A model generated the notes under the pieces. It was not told where the DNA came from, did no database searches, and saw only the letters and a list, made by a program, of their open reading frames with translations. The translations under genes and the position numbers were made by a program. A DNA stretch of 64,000 bases from Saccharophagus sp. K07 (GTDB lineage: Bacteria > Pseudomonadota > Gammaproteobacteria > Pseudomonadales > Cellvibrionaceae). Shown here piece after piece: positions 36,608-45,096 of the stretch. The stretch covers positions 186,001-250,000 of the forward strand of contig NZ_QRAI01000003.1 in assembly GCF_014336955.1 (NCBI RefSeq), in the 5' to 3' direction. Within the stretch, counting starts at the first letter, position 1. Each line of letters begins with the position of its first letter.

Positions 36608-36727
36608 ATGAGAGGATCAATTCCGCAAATTGAAGGCGGGCTGCAACAAATTAAACCTCCGCCGAGAGGTAAAAACGTCCACTCATTTGAGCTAAATCAC
36701 ATCTCCGGACGTCTCAAAAAAGGTTAA
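36608..36727 (+). CDS. Putative 39-residue basic small protein
   Basis: The ATG lies 9 bases after AAAGGAGG, one of the best ribosome binding sites in the window. The product begins MRGSIPQIEGGLQQI, continues KPPPRGKNVHSFELNH, and ends ISGRLKKG: basic, no membrane segment, no family known to me. A weak terminator-like hairpin follows 30 bases after the stop. Chance cannot be excluded for so short a frame. Confidence 0.45.
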   Translation: MRGSIPQIEGGLQQIKPPPRGKNVHSFELNHISGRLKKG

Positions 36728-36757
36728 ACCGGCGTTTACACATAAAAATTACCCCTC

Positions 36758-36783
36758 GAAGTACAAAAAAACTTCATTTTTTT
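36758..36783 (+). terminator. Weak terminator-like hairpin after the small ORF
   Basis: GAAGT / ACTTC with an A-rich loop followed by A and seven T. The stem is only 5 bp (a flanking CGAAG...CTTCG pairing could extend an alternative fold). Confidence 0.35.
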
Positions 36784-37124
36784 GCTTCGTGAGCTTGCAA
36801 GAAATAAATGTCACGCACTATTATAAAAAAAACAGGTGCAAATGTTTTTTGTTTAAAATACTATTCACGCCCAAATGCACCAGCGGTCCGGTCATTTGAG
36901 TTGTTGAAAAGGCTTAAATAAAGAACGCACGAAGGGAAGCTGTCTCACTTTGTTTGCCAGCCTCTCGAAATAGAGCGACGAAAGTTGTCTCAATCGGGAA
37001 GCAGGGTCGGTAAAACAGATTTACAGACCGAGCGTAGGCACTAGGCAATAAGTGATGCAACCGCTTCTGGATGCATTGACTGATAACCAACAGAGACTTA
37101 CCGATCCATAAAGAGGAATCACTA

Positions 37125-37589
37125 ATGGCAACTGCTAAAGCTCCCGCAAAAAAACGCGGTCGTCCCGCCAAAGCTTCTACTGCCGCTGCAGCGCCAGCGA
37201 CAACTGCGAAAAAGCGTGGTCGCCCCGCTAAAGCCAAACCCGCCGCTGCTGCTAAACCTGCTGCAGTAAAATCTGGAAAGCCAGGCCGTCCAGCTAAAGC
37301 AAAAGCTGGAAAGCCAGGCCGTCCAGCTAAAGCAAAAGCTGGCAGACCAGCCAAAGCTCCTGCTAAAGTTGAAAAATCAGTAGTAGCTGTTGATGTAGTA
37401 GCTAAGCTCAAAGAATCACTGGCAGCCAAGTCTGAGAAAGACCTGGCCAAAGCAGTAGAGAAGTTCACAGCTGCATGGCAGAAAAAGCGCTCTGCCGCTG
37501 ATGCCAAGAAAATCAAAGCCGCTGAGAAGAAAGCCGCTGCCAAAGCTAAAGCAGCTGCCAAGAAAGCCAAGGCTAAAAAGAAGAAGTAA
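37125..37589 (+). CDS. Histone H1-like, AT-hook protein (AlgP-like)
   Basis: Nucleoid-associated protein binding AT-rich DNA (inference from motifs). 154 residues, mostly Ala, Lys and Pro. Five AT-hook cores (RGRPAK, PGRPAK, AGRPAK) lie in residues 10-85. A more ordered helical segment follows (VVAKLKESLAAKSEKDLAKA, about 90-125), then a lysine/alanine tail ending AKAKKKK. It resembles Pseudomonas AlgP, a regulator-like protein of the alginate genes, though here the hooks are N-terminal. ATG at 37125. Low-complexity composition makes homology uncertain. Confidence 0.82.
   Translation: MATAKAPAKKRGRPAKASTAAAAPATTAKKRGRPAKAKPAAAAKPAAVKSGKPGRPAKAKAGKPGRPAKAKAGRPAKAPAKVEKSVVAVDVVAKLKESLAAKSEKDLAKAVEKFTAAWQKKRSAADAKKIKAAEKKAAAKAKAAAKKAKAKKKK
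37273..37338 (+). repeat. Two identical 33-bp tandem repeats inside the H1-like gene
   Basis: The unit starting CTGGAAAGCCAGG at 37273 is repeated exactly at 37306; each encodes 11 residues with one AT hook. Recent duplication; copy number may vary between strains. Confidence 0.85.
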
Positions 37590-37603
37590 GTTTTTAGAAA
37601 TGA

Positions 37604-37637
37604 AAAAGGCAACCGGGGTGGCTCGGTTGCCTTTTCA
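37604..37637 (+). terminator. Terminator of the H1-like gene
   Basis: AAAAGGCAACCG / CGGTTGCCTTTT with an 8-base loop, 14 bases after the stop. Confidence 0.9.
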
Positions 37638-37946
37638 ATATCTACCCCACCTTTCAGCTCAAGCGGGCTCTATATATATTCCTCGCGTTCTTCTGCTTCT
37701 CAGAAGCCTTTACAGATTCAGCACACCATACAAGCAGTACAAGTTGATTAGCACAAGTTTAAGACTTTCCGCACCATTTCTGCGCTTAACACCAGCGAAG
37801 AAGATAAAAATTTTGTACTGGGATAAGTGCTGCGCAGCTCTAACGGCATAAGGTTCACCAAAAGCTCTTATTAAGATTTGAACTCACCTCAAATGGGGAG
37901 TTAACATCACGTAATACTTCGCATCAAAATCACCTGATCATCAAAA
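37638..37946. other. Intergenic region before endonuclease V
   Basis: About 310 bases after the terminator. No supported gene or RNA; presumably the nfi promoter. Confidence 0.45.
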
Positions 37947-38630
37947 ATGAAACCTAAAATCAATCATCCGTGGGCCCTAACTGAGTTAGAAGCTCAAAAG
38001 CTACAACAAGAACTAGCGGCCAAAGTAATAAAAGAAGATCAGTTTGATGAAATAAAACTTATCGCTGGTGTTGATGTAGCCTATTCCTCCGGCAGCGAGC
38101 AATTAATGGCCGCAGTAGTCATATTGGAAGCTAGCACGCTGGAGCCTATCGAAACGGCGACAGCCAAAGCTCATGCCCAGTACCCTTACATTCCAGGCTT
38201 ATTTTCGTTCAGAGAACTTCCTCCTCTTATAAACGCACTGGAGAAGTTATGTCATACACCTGACTTAATTTTCTGCGACGGACAAGGTTACGCGCATCCT
38301 CGTCGATTCGGCTTAGCTTGCCACCTAGGAGTATTGTTTGATGTGCCGACTATCGGATGTAGTAAAAGTCGATTAATAGGGGAATATCCTCAACCCGATA
38401 TTCCTAGAGGTGCGAGAGCACCTCTAGTTGACACTACAACTGGAGAGGTGATTGGGAGCGCATTGAGAACTCAGTCCGGAATCAAACCAATTTTTGTTTC
38501 GATAGGACATCGCATTTCATTAATGTCTGCGTGTGAATGGACGTTGCAACTCTCACCAAAATATCGCCTACCTGAAACAATTCGGCAAGCTGATCATGCT
38601 GTACGAACCGCGTTAAAAGAAAGCTTTTAA
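37947..38630 (+). CDS. nfi: Endonuclease V (deoxyinosine 3' endonuclease)
   Basis: DNA repair nuclease cutting near deaminated adenine (hypoxanthine). 227 residues, normal length. Metal-binding and catalytic residues visible: Asp in AGVDVAY (near 43), Glu in SFRELPPL, and Asp in IFCDGQGYAHPRRFGLACHL. ATG at 37947. It is convergent with the YwqK-like gene and their ends overlap by 4 bases. It reads out of step with the type VI island, so it marks its left boundary. Confidence 0.93.
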   Translation: MKPKINHPWALTELEAQKLQQELAAKVIKEDQFDEIKLIAGVDVAYSSGSEQLMAAVVILEASTLEPIETATAKAHAQYPYIPGLFSFRELPPLINALEKLCHTPDLIFCDGQGYAHPRRFGLACHLGVLFDVPTIGCSKSRLIGEYPQPDIPRGARAPLVDTTTGEVIGSALRTQSGIKPIFVSIGHRISLMSACEWTLQLSPKYRLPETIRQADHAVRTALKESF

Positions 38631-39079
38631 ACTCCTTTTTTTAACGTTCTCATTCTTATTAAAACGCGGTGCATAGGAGACCCCTCCTCTATAGCTCTTT
38701 CTACAATTAGAACCCCATCGCTAGACCATTCTTGAAACTTAAGCTCTATACCATGTTCGCGAATACACACTGATTTTATTTTGCCGTCTTCGTACCACTC
38801 AGTGGTTTTGGACGGGGCCACGCCTCGCTCAGCAACCCACTCTTTTTTTAATTGCCCATTTTCATACCATTCACGACACAGGCCGAGAGGGAATCCGTCA
38901 ACGTAAGTAACTTCCCTTCTAAGTTTCCCATTTGGAAATTCAGCATATCCAACACCAGTGAATGGTTTGCCATTCAAAACTAGTGTGTCATCCTCATAGA
39001 CTAAGCAGTATTCTTCGCGCATCGTCTTTATATCGTGCATAACCGCCTCGCTAGGATATAAATCATATGAAGCGAGCAT
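38627..39079 (-). CDS. YwqK-family MORN-like repeat protein
   Basis: 150 residues with repeated strand motifs YxNGxLxxExxYxxG: FPNGKLRREVTYVDG, YENGQLKKEWVAERG, YEDGKIKSVCIREHG. Such proteins are annotated as YwqK-family antitoxins and often lie beside secreted toxins; function is not established. The ATG at 39079 was chosen over a GTG three codons upstream. It is the last gene of the vgrG-RHS island, on the same strand. It could be a second immunity protein or cargo. Confidence 0.72.
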   Translation of the reverse strand: MLASYDLYPSEAVMHDIKTMREEYCLVYEDDTLVLNGKPFTGVGYAEFPNGKLRREVTYVDGFPLGLCREWYENGQLKKEWVAERGVAPSKTTEWYEDGKIKSVCIREHGIELKFQEWSSDGVLIVERAIEEGSPMHRVLIRMRTLKKGV

Positions 39080-39134
39080 ATGGACCACGCTTAATGGCTC
39101 ACAGAATTTTTAGATTCCTCAAATTCTGCATTTA

Positions 39135-39539
39135 CTAATTTAGCAACTCGATATCACTCGCAAAATATTGACGAGAACTCAACTTTCCATCAATTTTTAA
39201 GGAGTAGATAATTTCCTTCTTATTGAAATGCCAAGCTAGATTTTCAATCACTGCCTCTTTACCTTTTGCTGATCCCGTCAGCACTTTAACCCTTCCTCCA
39301 ATGTCCGTGATTGGCCCGGAAACTTCTTGGAACAAATCCGGTTTAACGCGTATATGCAACGTCTTATAGTTTAATTTAAGGTAATCACCGCACCTGCCAA
39401 CACATTTAAATACACAAGAAGTCGGCAAATACCGGTTGGCTAAAGACACATCCTCATCAAAGATATGGTGAAGACCATGCTCGGGGTGCCAAGGGAATAC
39501 ACCCCATATCTTCGAGATCACAGTACTTGAATTTGACAT
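39135..39539 (-). CDS. Putative immunity protein of the RHS toxin
   Basis: 134 residues, no signal peptide, no confident family (it vaguely recalls small DUF proteins starting WGVFPWHPEHG). The frame starts within the RHS stop: a GTG at 39545 overlaps the RHS TGA, and an ATG at 39539 has GGGGTG just upstream, so translation is coupled to the toxin. Position immediately after a polymorphic toxin tail is the usual place of the cognate immunity gene (inference). It is more AT-rich than the RHS core, as immunity/tail modules usually are. Motif-like segments: VFKCVGRCGDYLKLNY and GPITDIGGRVKVL. Confidence 0.6.
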   Translation of the reverse strand: MSNSSTVISKIWGVFPWHPEHGLHHIFDEDVSLANRYLPTSCVFKCVGRCGDYLKLNYKTLHIRVKPDLFQEVSGPITDIGGRVKVLTGSAKGKEAVIENLAWHFNKKEIIYSLKIDGKLSSRQYFASDIELLN

Positions 39540-39541
39540 AT

Positions 39542-42500
39542 TCACCCCGAGAAAGGCAGAAAGCCCTGAAAATCTCTATGGAATACATTCTCTGGAAGAG
39601 ATCCTCTGAAGACGTCTTCCGCTACGCTCAACGAACTTGCATCTGGCTTGAAGTGGCCTGAAACGTTGTCGACACTGTAGATTTTCCCTCCTCTAATATC
39701 GATCATACCAGCTGCTAGTACCTGTGGATTTTGGCCTCCGACCAATGTCGGATGAGGCATATGCAATGTCATTCCAGTCAAAGCATCCTTTCCTCTTGTT
39801 CCAAAAATAATTTCTCCATTTTGATCGATTACATACATAAATTGCCCATTGGTCGTTTTACCTCCCACCTTTCCTGAACTCGTAATCGCTGACGCAAGAT
39901 TTTGCGCTGTTGGATTCTTAACATAACTTCCGTCAACCAAAACCCCCTTGGCAATATCCGTGTCGGTTAAATCAGAATCGACGGAGTAGCTTTTTTTACC
40001 AGACAGCCCCAACGAATCGACCCAGCCAGTGGGATCTACAACATAAGCGTAGGATTTTAAGCCTCCCCTTAGCCCAATCGGATCCTGACGAACATATTGT
40101 CCCGCATCCGGATCGTAATATCGGAACCGGTTGTAATAGAGCCCCGTTTCTTCATCTTCATACTGCCCCGGCCAGCGGAACGGGCAGGTCTGCCGCTCGC
40201 CTTCGAGATTACGCAAATCTCCCCAAACAGTTATATCCGCGGACCAAATTTTATTACCTGCGTCGTCGAACATCGCCACGGGCGTGCCGAGATAATCGGT
40301 GACTATGGGGTAATAGCGTCCATCAACCATTTTACCCATGGGGGCAAATGATTCGGGATCGAATAACCAGGTTGCAGGATTTTTTTCATCGCCATGCGGA
40401 ACCACCGGCGGCGCTTGCGATTGCAGCGGTTGCAAGGCGATTTGTCGCTGATCTGCAGCAATTTCGGCTTCTGCGGATTTATTGGGCCTGATTAATTTAA
40501 GTGGCGTTACGACTTGGACAGACTCAACCCATTCGTGTAAGGGATTATTGCCGTCCCAAACCCAGCGGGTGATTTTGCCATTGAAGGTTTTGCTGATTCG
40601 TCGGCCCAATGGGTCATACTCGAAGGTAACCTCTTTGCCATCCGGACGAATAACCTTGCGCAATGAGCCAGTGGCATTCCATTCGTATCGCCAGACTTTG
40701 TCATTAGGCTCAATTTTGCTGATTAAATTGCCTTCGGCATCGTAGTGATAACGCGTTGTGCCATTTTTATCGTGTTTGGCGAGCAACTGTCCTGCAGGTC
40801 CATATTCCCGATCTTTTTTCGCTTCGGTGCGGAACAGATTGCCCACCGCATCCGGCATGCGCAGGTCAAAATGATTTTGCCCGTATTGCGCTGCTGCGAG
40901 ATTGCCTAAGGCATCGTGATGGAAAATGGTTTCGCGCCCCAACGCATCGATAATTTTGCTAAGTCGATCGTCCAAACCCCAGACGTAAGTTTTGCTGGAA
41001 TACGTTTTTTGTCCGCCGATTATATCCTGTTGAATAGGTCGACCAAGTCTATCCCGCCGCCAGCGCGATTGAATACCACCAGGCATAGTGCGCTGCAGTT
41101 CGACCCCGATATCATCGCGGGCAAATTGAGTAATAAACTGTTCCGGCCGCTCTAACGTTCCACAAAAAACCTGGGTAACTTGGCCGTCGCTATTACGCGT
41201 AATTTTCTGCTCGAAACCGAACGACGAAGAAACTCGTGTGCGGTAACCCAGCGCATCGTATTCCGAAGCCACCCAATACTGATCACGAACTTCTTTCAGA
41301 ATATTACCGACTAAGTCACGCTCAAATTCCAATTGAGTAACGGCATTTTTGGCTTTAATTAATACGCCATCGGCACGATATTCGTATTTCTCTCTTTCAC
41401 CGTTGAAATGGACAATTTCTGTGATGCGTCCAGCCGCATCGTAACCAAATGTCGAATAACGGCCGTCCGGTCGTTGCACTCTTCTAATCTGGCCTAAGGC
41501 GTCGCGCAAATAACTACGGGTAAGACCATCAAAACCGTATTCGGCTATAACTCTTCCCAGCGGATTAAGCTCGAATTTATAGACTTTGCCATGCTCATTG
41601 ATAATGGCTTTGAGTTGATCTTCCGTATCGTATTCGAATTTAACCGTGGTACCCGCCTGGCTACGTGATACCATGCGGCCCAACCCCTGGTACTCAAACT
41701 GAACGTCGTAGTGTTTATCCTGTGCGCGAATAATGTTGTCGTCAGGATCGTACTGCAAACGGCGCACATTGCCGTCTGGCTCATTAATCTGAGTCACTCG
41801 CCCAAGCAGATCGTGCTGAAATATTCGCTTGTTGCCGCGAGGATCAGTAATAGTGACAAGCCGACCCAGACTGTCGTACTCCCAAGTTACTTCCGTCCCT
41901 TTTTGATCCACTATGCTGCACAGATTGAAGTGCTGGTCGTAGTGGAGAAAATATTGGTTTTGGTTGGCGTCAGCAACCGAAATAAGCGTCGTATCGTCGT
42001 AACCATAAGACGTTTTATTGCCCAACGGATCGACTTCTTCAATCAAACGGTTGTGATTGTTGTACCTATATTCCCACTTGCCACCTACGGCGTCCTCCGT
42101 TTGTACCAAGTTATGGTTTTGGTCATACACCATACTGATGGTCGCACCATCAGTATTGATAATCTTTGTTATGTTGCCGTATTCATCGTATTCGTATTTC
42201 TTTTTGAAACCCAACGCATTAATTTCACATACGGGCTGGTAGTAGTCGTTGTACTCAATCCGTGTAACGTTTTTGAGCGGATCGATAATTTTATGCGGCA
42301 GGACGAGGTTGTGATGGTACTCGGTGACATGCCCCAGGGAATCCTGCACCCAGGTGATATTGCGCTCGAGATCGTAAGTAAGCTTGCGATAATAAAGTCC
42401 ACCATCACCCCAGGTTTCAACGCAGCGGGCGTTGTGGTCATCGCCATCGAAGCGGAAAAAGAAATTCAGGCCGTTGCGCCAGGTTTCTTTGACCAGCAGA

Positions 42501-43789
42501 TGGTTTTGATATTCGTATTTCCAGGGTTGTTGCATCGCATCGTCTACCTGCACCAATTCGCCATCGCGATAGTGATATTCCAGAGCGCATACCCACTCCT
42601 CAACCCTATGGGTATCGGGATGTGGCAAAAAGATTTTGTGCAGGCGATTATCCGCATTGTATTCCAAACGAATAAAGCGGCCGCCGCTATCAATAATCTG
42701 GCGTAGGCGATTTTTGCCGTCGTATTCAAATTGGATTTTTACGCCTGTGGATTTTTGCGCGATAAATTTAAGTCTATGCCGCCTTTCTTGAACGTTGCTG
42801 ATTTCAAAGCGGTAACGCAAACCGCCGATCGTATCCAATGCGTAACCGCGCGCATCCCGGATCAGCGTCAATCGTTCATTGCGCTCAAAACAGCTTTCAC
42901 CCATTTGTGGACGGGGAAATGCGACGGGCCTACCGTCGGTCATACGCACGGCGACGACTTTGTCATCTTCCATTAATTCCAAGTCGTAACTGTGATGCCA
43001 ACCGTGACCGAGGGGGCCGTCATATATAGAAGTGCTGTACCAAATACGCTGCCATTTCAGCGGAATTGGCCCCGGCAATTCAAAATCCAGCGCTTTGGTA
43101 AATAATTTGCCGGAAGGTATATCGACCGGATGCCCCGTGACAAAACAGATGGCATCGCTGATTTTGTTACGGATATTGGTTGGCACTTTCAAATTCGCAC
43201 AAAGATTGTCAGCGCGGCCCCGCAATGCGGCGGACAGGTCTGCAAATTTTTGGCTATTTTTTTGAAATGTTCGGAATGCGGAAAGCGCTGGCCCCAAAAA
43301 AGCAAAAGCCGCCCCCAGCAAACTGATGGTTGGTGGACCACCGACAAGAACAGGTCGCCCCAATGGAATGCCCAGCACAATACTGAGAGGCAACACCATG
43401 CCAAATGTGCACCTGGGTTTATCAGGCCGCAGCGGTGCCATTGTGCCGACTTCCTGGCAGCTCAAAACAGGCAGCGCGGTATAACTTAAGGGTTCACCAT
43501 CGGCGCAAACCAGGGTGCTGCCCATAAAAATTTCGTCTTCATTCATCGGTGGCTTGATGAATGGCCCACCCATAGGAATATGCGGAATTGCTTTACCCAT
43601 GGTGCCTGCTTGACCGCGCGGTAAGGGGCCGACAAACACAGTCGCACCCAAAATCGGAATGTAATCTATGGGGTCAATGATCATGCCGATATGCGGATGC
43701 GGCATGGGTGTGGGCACACCTGTTGGGAGTGTCACTATATGAATATCGATCCCCATTACCGGGTCGAAATGTTTGATGACGGGCATCAT
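39542..43789 (-). CDS. PAAR-RHS polymorphic toxin (type VI secretion effector)
   Basis: About 1415 residues. The N-terminal ~110 residues form a PAAR-like spike domain (MPVIKHFDPVMGIDIHIV; PHPHIGMIIDPIDYIPILGA). A hydrophobic region follows (MVLPLSIVLGIPLGRPVLVG, ISLLGAAFAFLGPALSAF). DUF6531 lies near VTGHPVDIPSGKL, and then come more than 25 YD repeats (for example YDSLGRLVTITDPRGNKR). The RHS core ends in YVRQDPIGLRGGLKSYAYV and DSLGL at about 40005. The ~155-residue tail after the cleavage region is the toxin. Its conserved-looking block is MPHPTLVGG...AAGMIDIRGGKIYSVDN and SGHFKPD, possibly the type-43 polymorphic toxin group; activity unknown. The ATG at 43789 overlaps the upstream stop (ATGA). 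Confidence 0.88.
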   Translation of the reverse strand: MMPVIKHFDPVMGIDIHIVTLPTGVPTPMPHPHIGMIIDPIDYIPILGATVFVGPLPRGQAGTMGKAIPHIPMGGPFIKPPMNEDEIFMGSTLVCADGEPLSYTALPVLSCQEVGTMAPLRPDKPRCTFGMVLPLSIVLGIPLGRPVLVGGPPTISLLGAAFAFLGPALSAFRTFQKNSQKFADLSAALRGRADNLCANLKVPTNIRNKISDAICFVTGHPVDIPSGKLFTKALDFELPGPIPLKWQRIWYSTSIYDGPLGHGWHHSYDLELMEDDKVVAVRMTDGRPVAFPRPQMGESCFERNERLTLIRDARGYALDTIGGLRYRFEISNVQERRHRLKFIAQKSTGVKIQFEYDGKNRLRQIIDSGGRFIRLEYNADNRLHKIFLPHPDTHRVEEWVCALEYHYRDGELVQVDDAMQQPWKYEYQNHLLVKETWRNGLNFFFRFDGDDHNARCVETWGDGGLYYRKLTYDLERNITWVQDSLGHVTEYHHNLVLPHKIIDPLKNVTRIEYNDYYQPVCEINALGFKKKYEYDEYGNITKIINTDGATISMVYDQNHNLVQTEDAVGGKWEYRYNNHNRLIEEVDPLGNKTSYGYDDTTLISVADANQNQYFLHYDQHFNLCSIVDQKGTEVTWEYDSLGRLVTITDPRGNKRIFQHDLLGRVTQINEPDGNVRRLQYDPDDNIIRAQDKHYDVQFEYQGLGRMVSRSQAGTTVKFEYDTEDQLKAIINEHGKVYKFELNPLGRVIAEYGFDGLTRSYLRDALGQIRRVQRPDGRYSTFGYDAAGRITEIVHFNGEREKYEYRADGVLIKAKNAVTQLEFERDLVGNILKEVRDQYWVASEYDALGYRTRVSSSFGFEQKITRNSDGQVTQVFCGTLERPEQFITQFARDDIGVELQRTMPGGIQSRWRRDRLGRPIQQDIIGGQKTYSSKTYVWGLDDRLSKIIDALGRETIFHHDALGNLAAAQYGQNHFDLRMPDAVGNLFRTEAKKDREYGPAGQLLAKHDKNGTTRYHYDAEGNLISKIEPNDKVWRYEWNATGSLRKVIRPDGKEVTFEYDPLGRRISKTFNGKITRWVWDGNNPLHEWVESVQVVTPLKLIRPNKSAEAEIAADQRQIALQPLQSQAPPVVPHGDEKNPATWLFDPESFAPMGKMVDGRYYPIVTDYLGTPVAMFDDAGNKIWSADITVWGDLRNLEGERQTCPFRWPGQYEDEETGLYYNRFRYYDPDAGQYVRQDPIGLRGGLKSYAYVVDPTGWVDSLGLSGKKSYSVDSDLTDTDIAKGVLVDGSYVKNPTAQNLASAITSSGKVGGKTTNGQFMYVIDQNGEIIFGTRGKDALTGMTLHMPHPTLVGGQNPQVLAAGMIDIRGGKIYSVDNVSGHFKPDASSLSVAEDVFRGSLPENVFHRDFQGFLPFSG

Positions 43790-45081
43790 TTGGTGACGGC
43801 CTCCACTTGCTCCAACCATTCCTCGCCAAGAAGTCGGTCGAATGCATTTTTGACTTCTGACTTCACTTGGCTATTGGGACTTATGCGCAACATTGCGTGC
43901 CCGACAAACGCCAGTGTCGATTGTTTACGTTCTTCGTCTGCCATTTCGCGACCAACAGCAAATGCCTGACTGGCGTACTGCCAGGCCATATCCTTTTGTT
44001 TGTGGTGTTCCATGCTGAGCGATGCCATGCGCCAACCTTCCAGGCGTATCCAGGCATCTTTTAATTCTTCGGCTTTTTTCGCCGCGCTGACAAAGGCTTG
44101 CGCCGCATGCTCAAAATAATTCGCCATAAAATAGGCAGTGCCTTCGAATAACATGGCCTGCATTAATAATTTGTCACAGCCGGGTGTCTGTTGTTCGGTT
44201 CCGCGCGTCGCTATCTGTTGTGCCTGCCGATAATCTTTGATGGCTTGATCGAACATTTTAAAGTTCAACCAGCCAGCCGCACGGGTCATCAAAACCGTTG
44301 TCCACATATCAAGCCATTGATTTTTTTCTGCTATGGCAAGTGCGGCTACGGATGCTTGCTCTACCTTCTTTTTATTTTGCTCAGTAATGGCGTTGTTCAA
44401 ATCCAGCAGGTGTACGCGAAAATGCCCGCTGTCCGAGCCGTCGTTGGCCTGCTCGGCTATAGCGCGCGCAGCGCCGTTAAAATCCAGCGGCGGGGTCTGG
44501 CTGAGTGCCACATCAGAATTATCCGCAAAAGTTTCGGCCAAAAAGGGTTTTTCCGCTTTGTCCAAAACCAGCAGCTTGAGTTTGGGATCCCACTCGCGGT
44601 AGTCGCGGCGGATTTTGCAAGCAAGCGCCCACCACCGTGCATATTCCTGCGGCTTTTTGACTGCGGTAGGACTGATGACCAGGGTCAGAAATTCGAAGTT
44701 TTTGCCAAATAAGCGCAGAATTTCTCCACATACAATAAAAAGTGCATGAAAGCCACTTTGCGCTTCATTCAGGTTGATTTTCTTCCAATCGTCCAGAAGT
44801 TCTTCATACTCTTGTGCAAGCCCCTCCTCCATCAATCTATTCAGCTCGGTTGCAAGGTCGCCCGCATAAGAATTAATTTCGACAAATTCGTTGGTTAATT
44901 GAATAAACCATTCGCCGTTTTTTTGATCGAAGCGCTCTTTGATTTGGACGAAGGTATTTGCCAGAGCAATATCGGTAGCTTTGATCATCCAATGTAAAAT
45001 AGCATGATCACCGGCAGTAAATTCCTGCCAGTGTTGCGCCAATTTTTCCACTTCCTTTTGAATCGCGTTTTCCTGAGCCAT
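43786..45081 (-). CDS. 431-residue helical protein between vgrG and rhs (candidate effector chaperone/adaptor)
   Basis: No family recognised. Cytoplasmic (no signal), almost entirely alpha-helical. The C-terminal half resembles TPR-like helical pairs (QAIKDYRQAQQIATRGTEQQ, FMANYFEHAAQAFVSAAKKA, AWQYASQAFAVGREMADEER). The N-terminal half is acidic and rich in aromatic residues. Its stop overlaps the rhs start by 4 bases and its start follows vgrG by 15 bases, so it is co-translated with both. RHS effectors with N-terminal membrane segments normally need an Eag (DUF1795) chaperone encoded at exactly this position. None is present, so this protein is the best candidate for that job (inference). 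Confidence 0.65.
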   Translation of the reverse strand: MAQENAIQKEVEKLAQHWQEFTAGDHAILHWMIKATDIALANTFVQIKERFDQKNGEWFIQLTNEFVEINSYAGDLATELNRLMEEGLAQEYEELLDDWKKINLNEAQSGFHALFIVCGEILRLFGKNFEFLTLVISPTAVKKPQEYARWWALACKIRRDYREWDPKLKLLVLDKAEKPFLAETFADNSDVALSQTPPLDFNGAARAIAEQANDGSDSGHFRVHLLDLNNAITEQNKKKVEQASVAALAIAEKNQWLDMWTTVLMTRAAGWLNFKMFDQAIKDYRQAQQIATRGTEQQTPGCDKLLMQAMLFEGTAYFMANYFEHAAQAFVSAAKKAEELKDAWIRLEGWRMASLSMEHHKQKDMAWQYASQAFAVGREMADEERKQSTLAFVGHAMLRISPNSQVKSEVKNAFDRLLGEEWLEQVEAVTK

Positions 45082-45096
45082 GCGTACTCCTCAGGC

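Larger units (their letters stand above)
36302..37124. other. Long AT-rich intergenic region with a small ORF
   Basis: About 820 bases between lysR and the H1-like gene. It contains a well-initiated 39-codon ORF (36608-36727) and a weak hairpin with T run (36758-36783). The rest shows nothing recognisable; a tRNA-like GTTCGAATCC on the minus strand near 36410 has no matching stems. Confidence 0.5.

Noticed and set aside
36914-37612. 232-codon Ala/Phe-rich frame opposite the H1-like gene
   Set aside because: Antisense shadow of the Lys/Ala-rich gene; no start signal and composition is explained by the complementary strand.
41711-42706. 331-codon plus-strand frame opposite rhs
   Set aside because: Valine/isoleucine-rich shadow of the YD repeats, without a plausible start.
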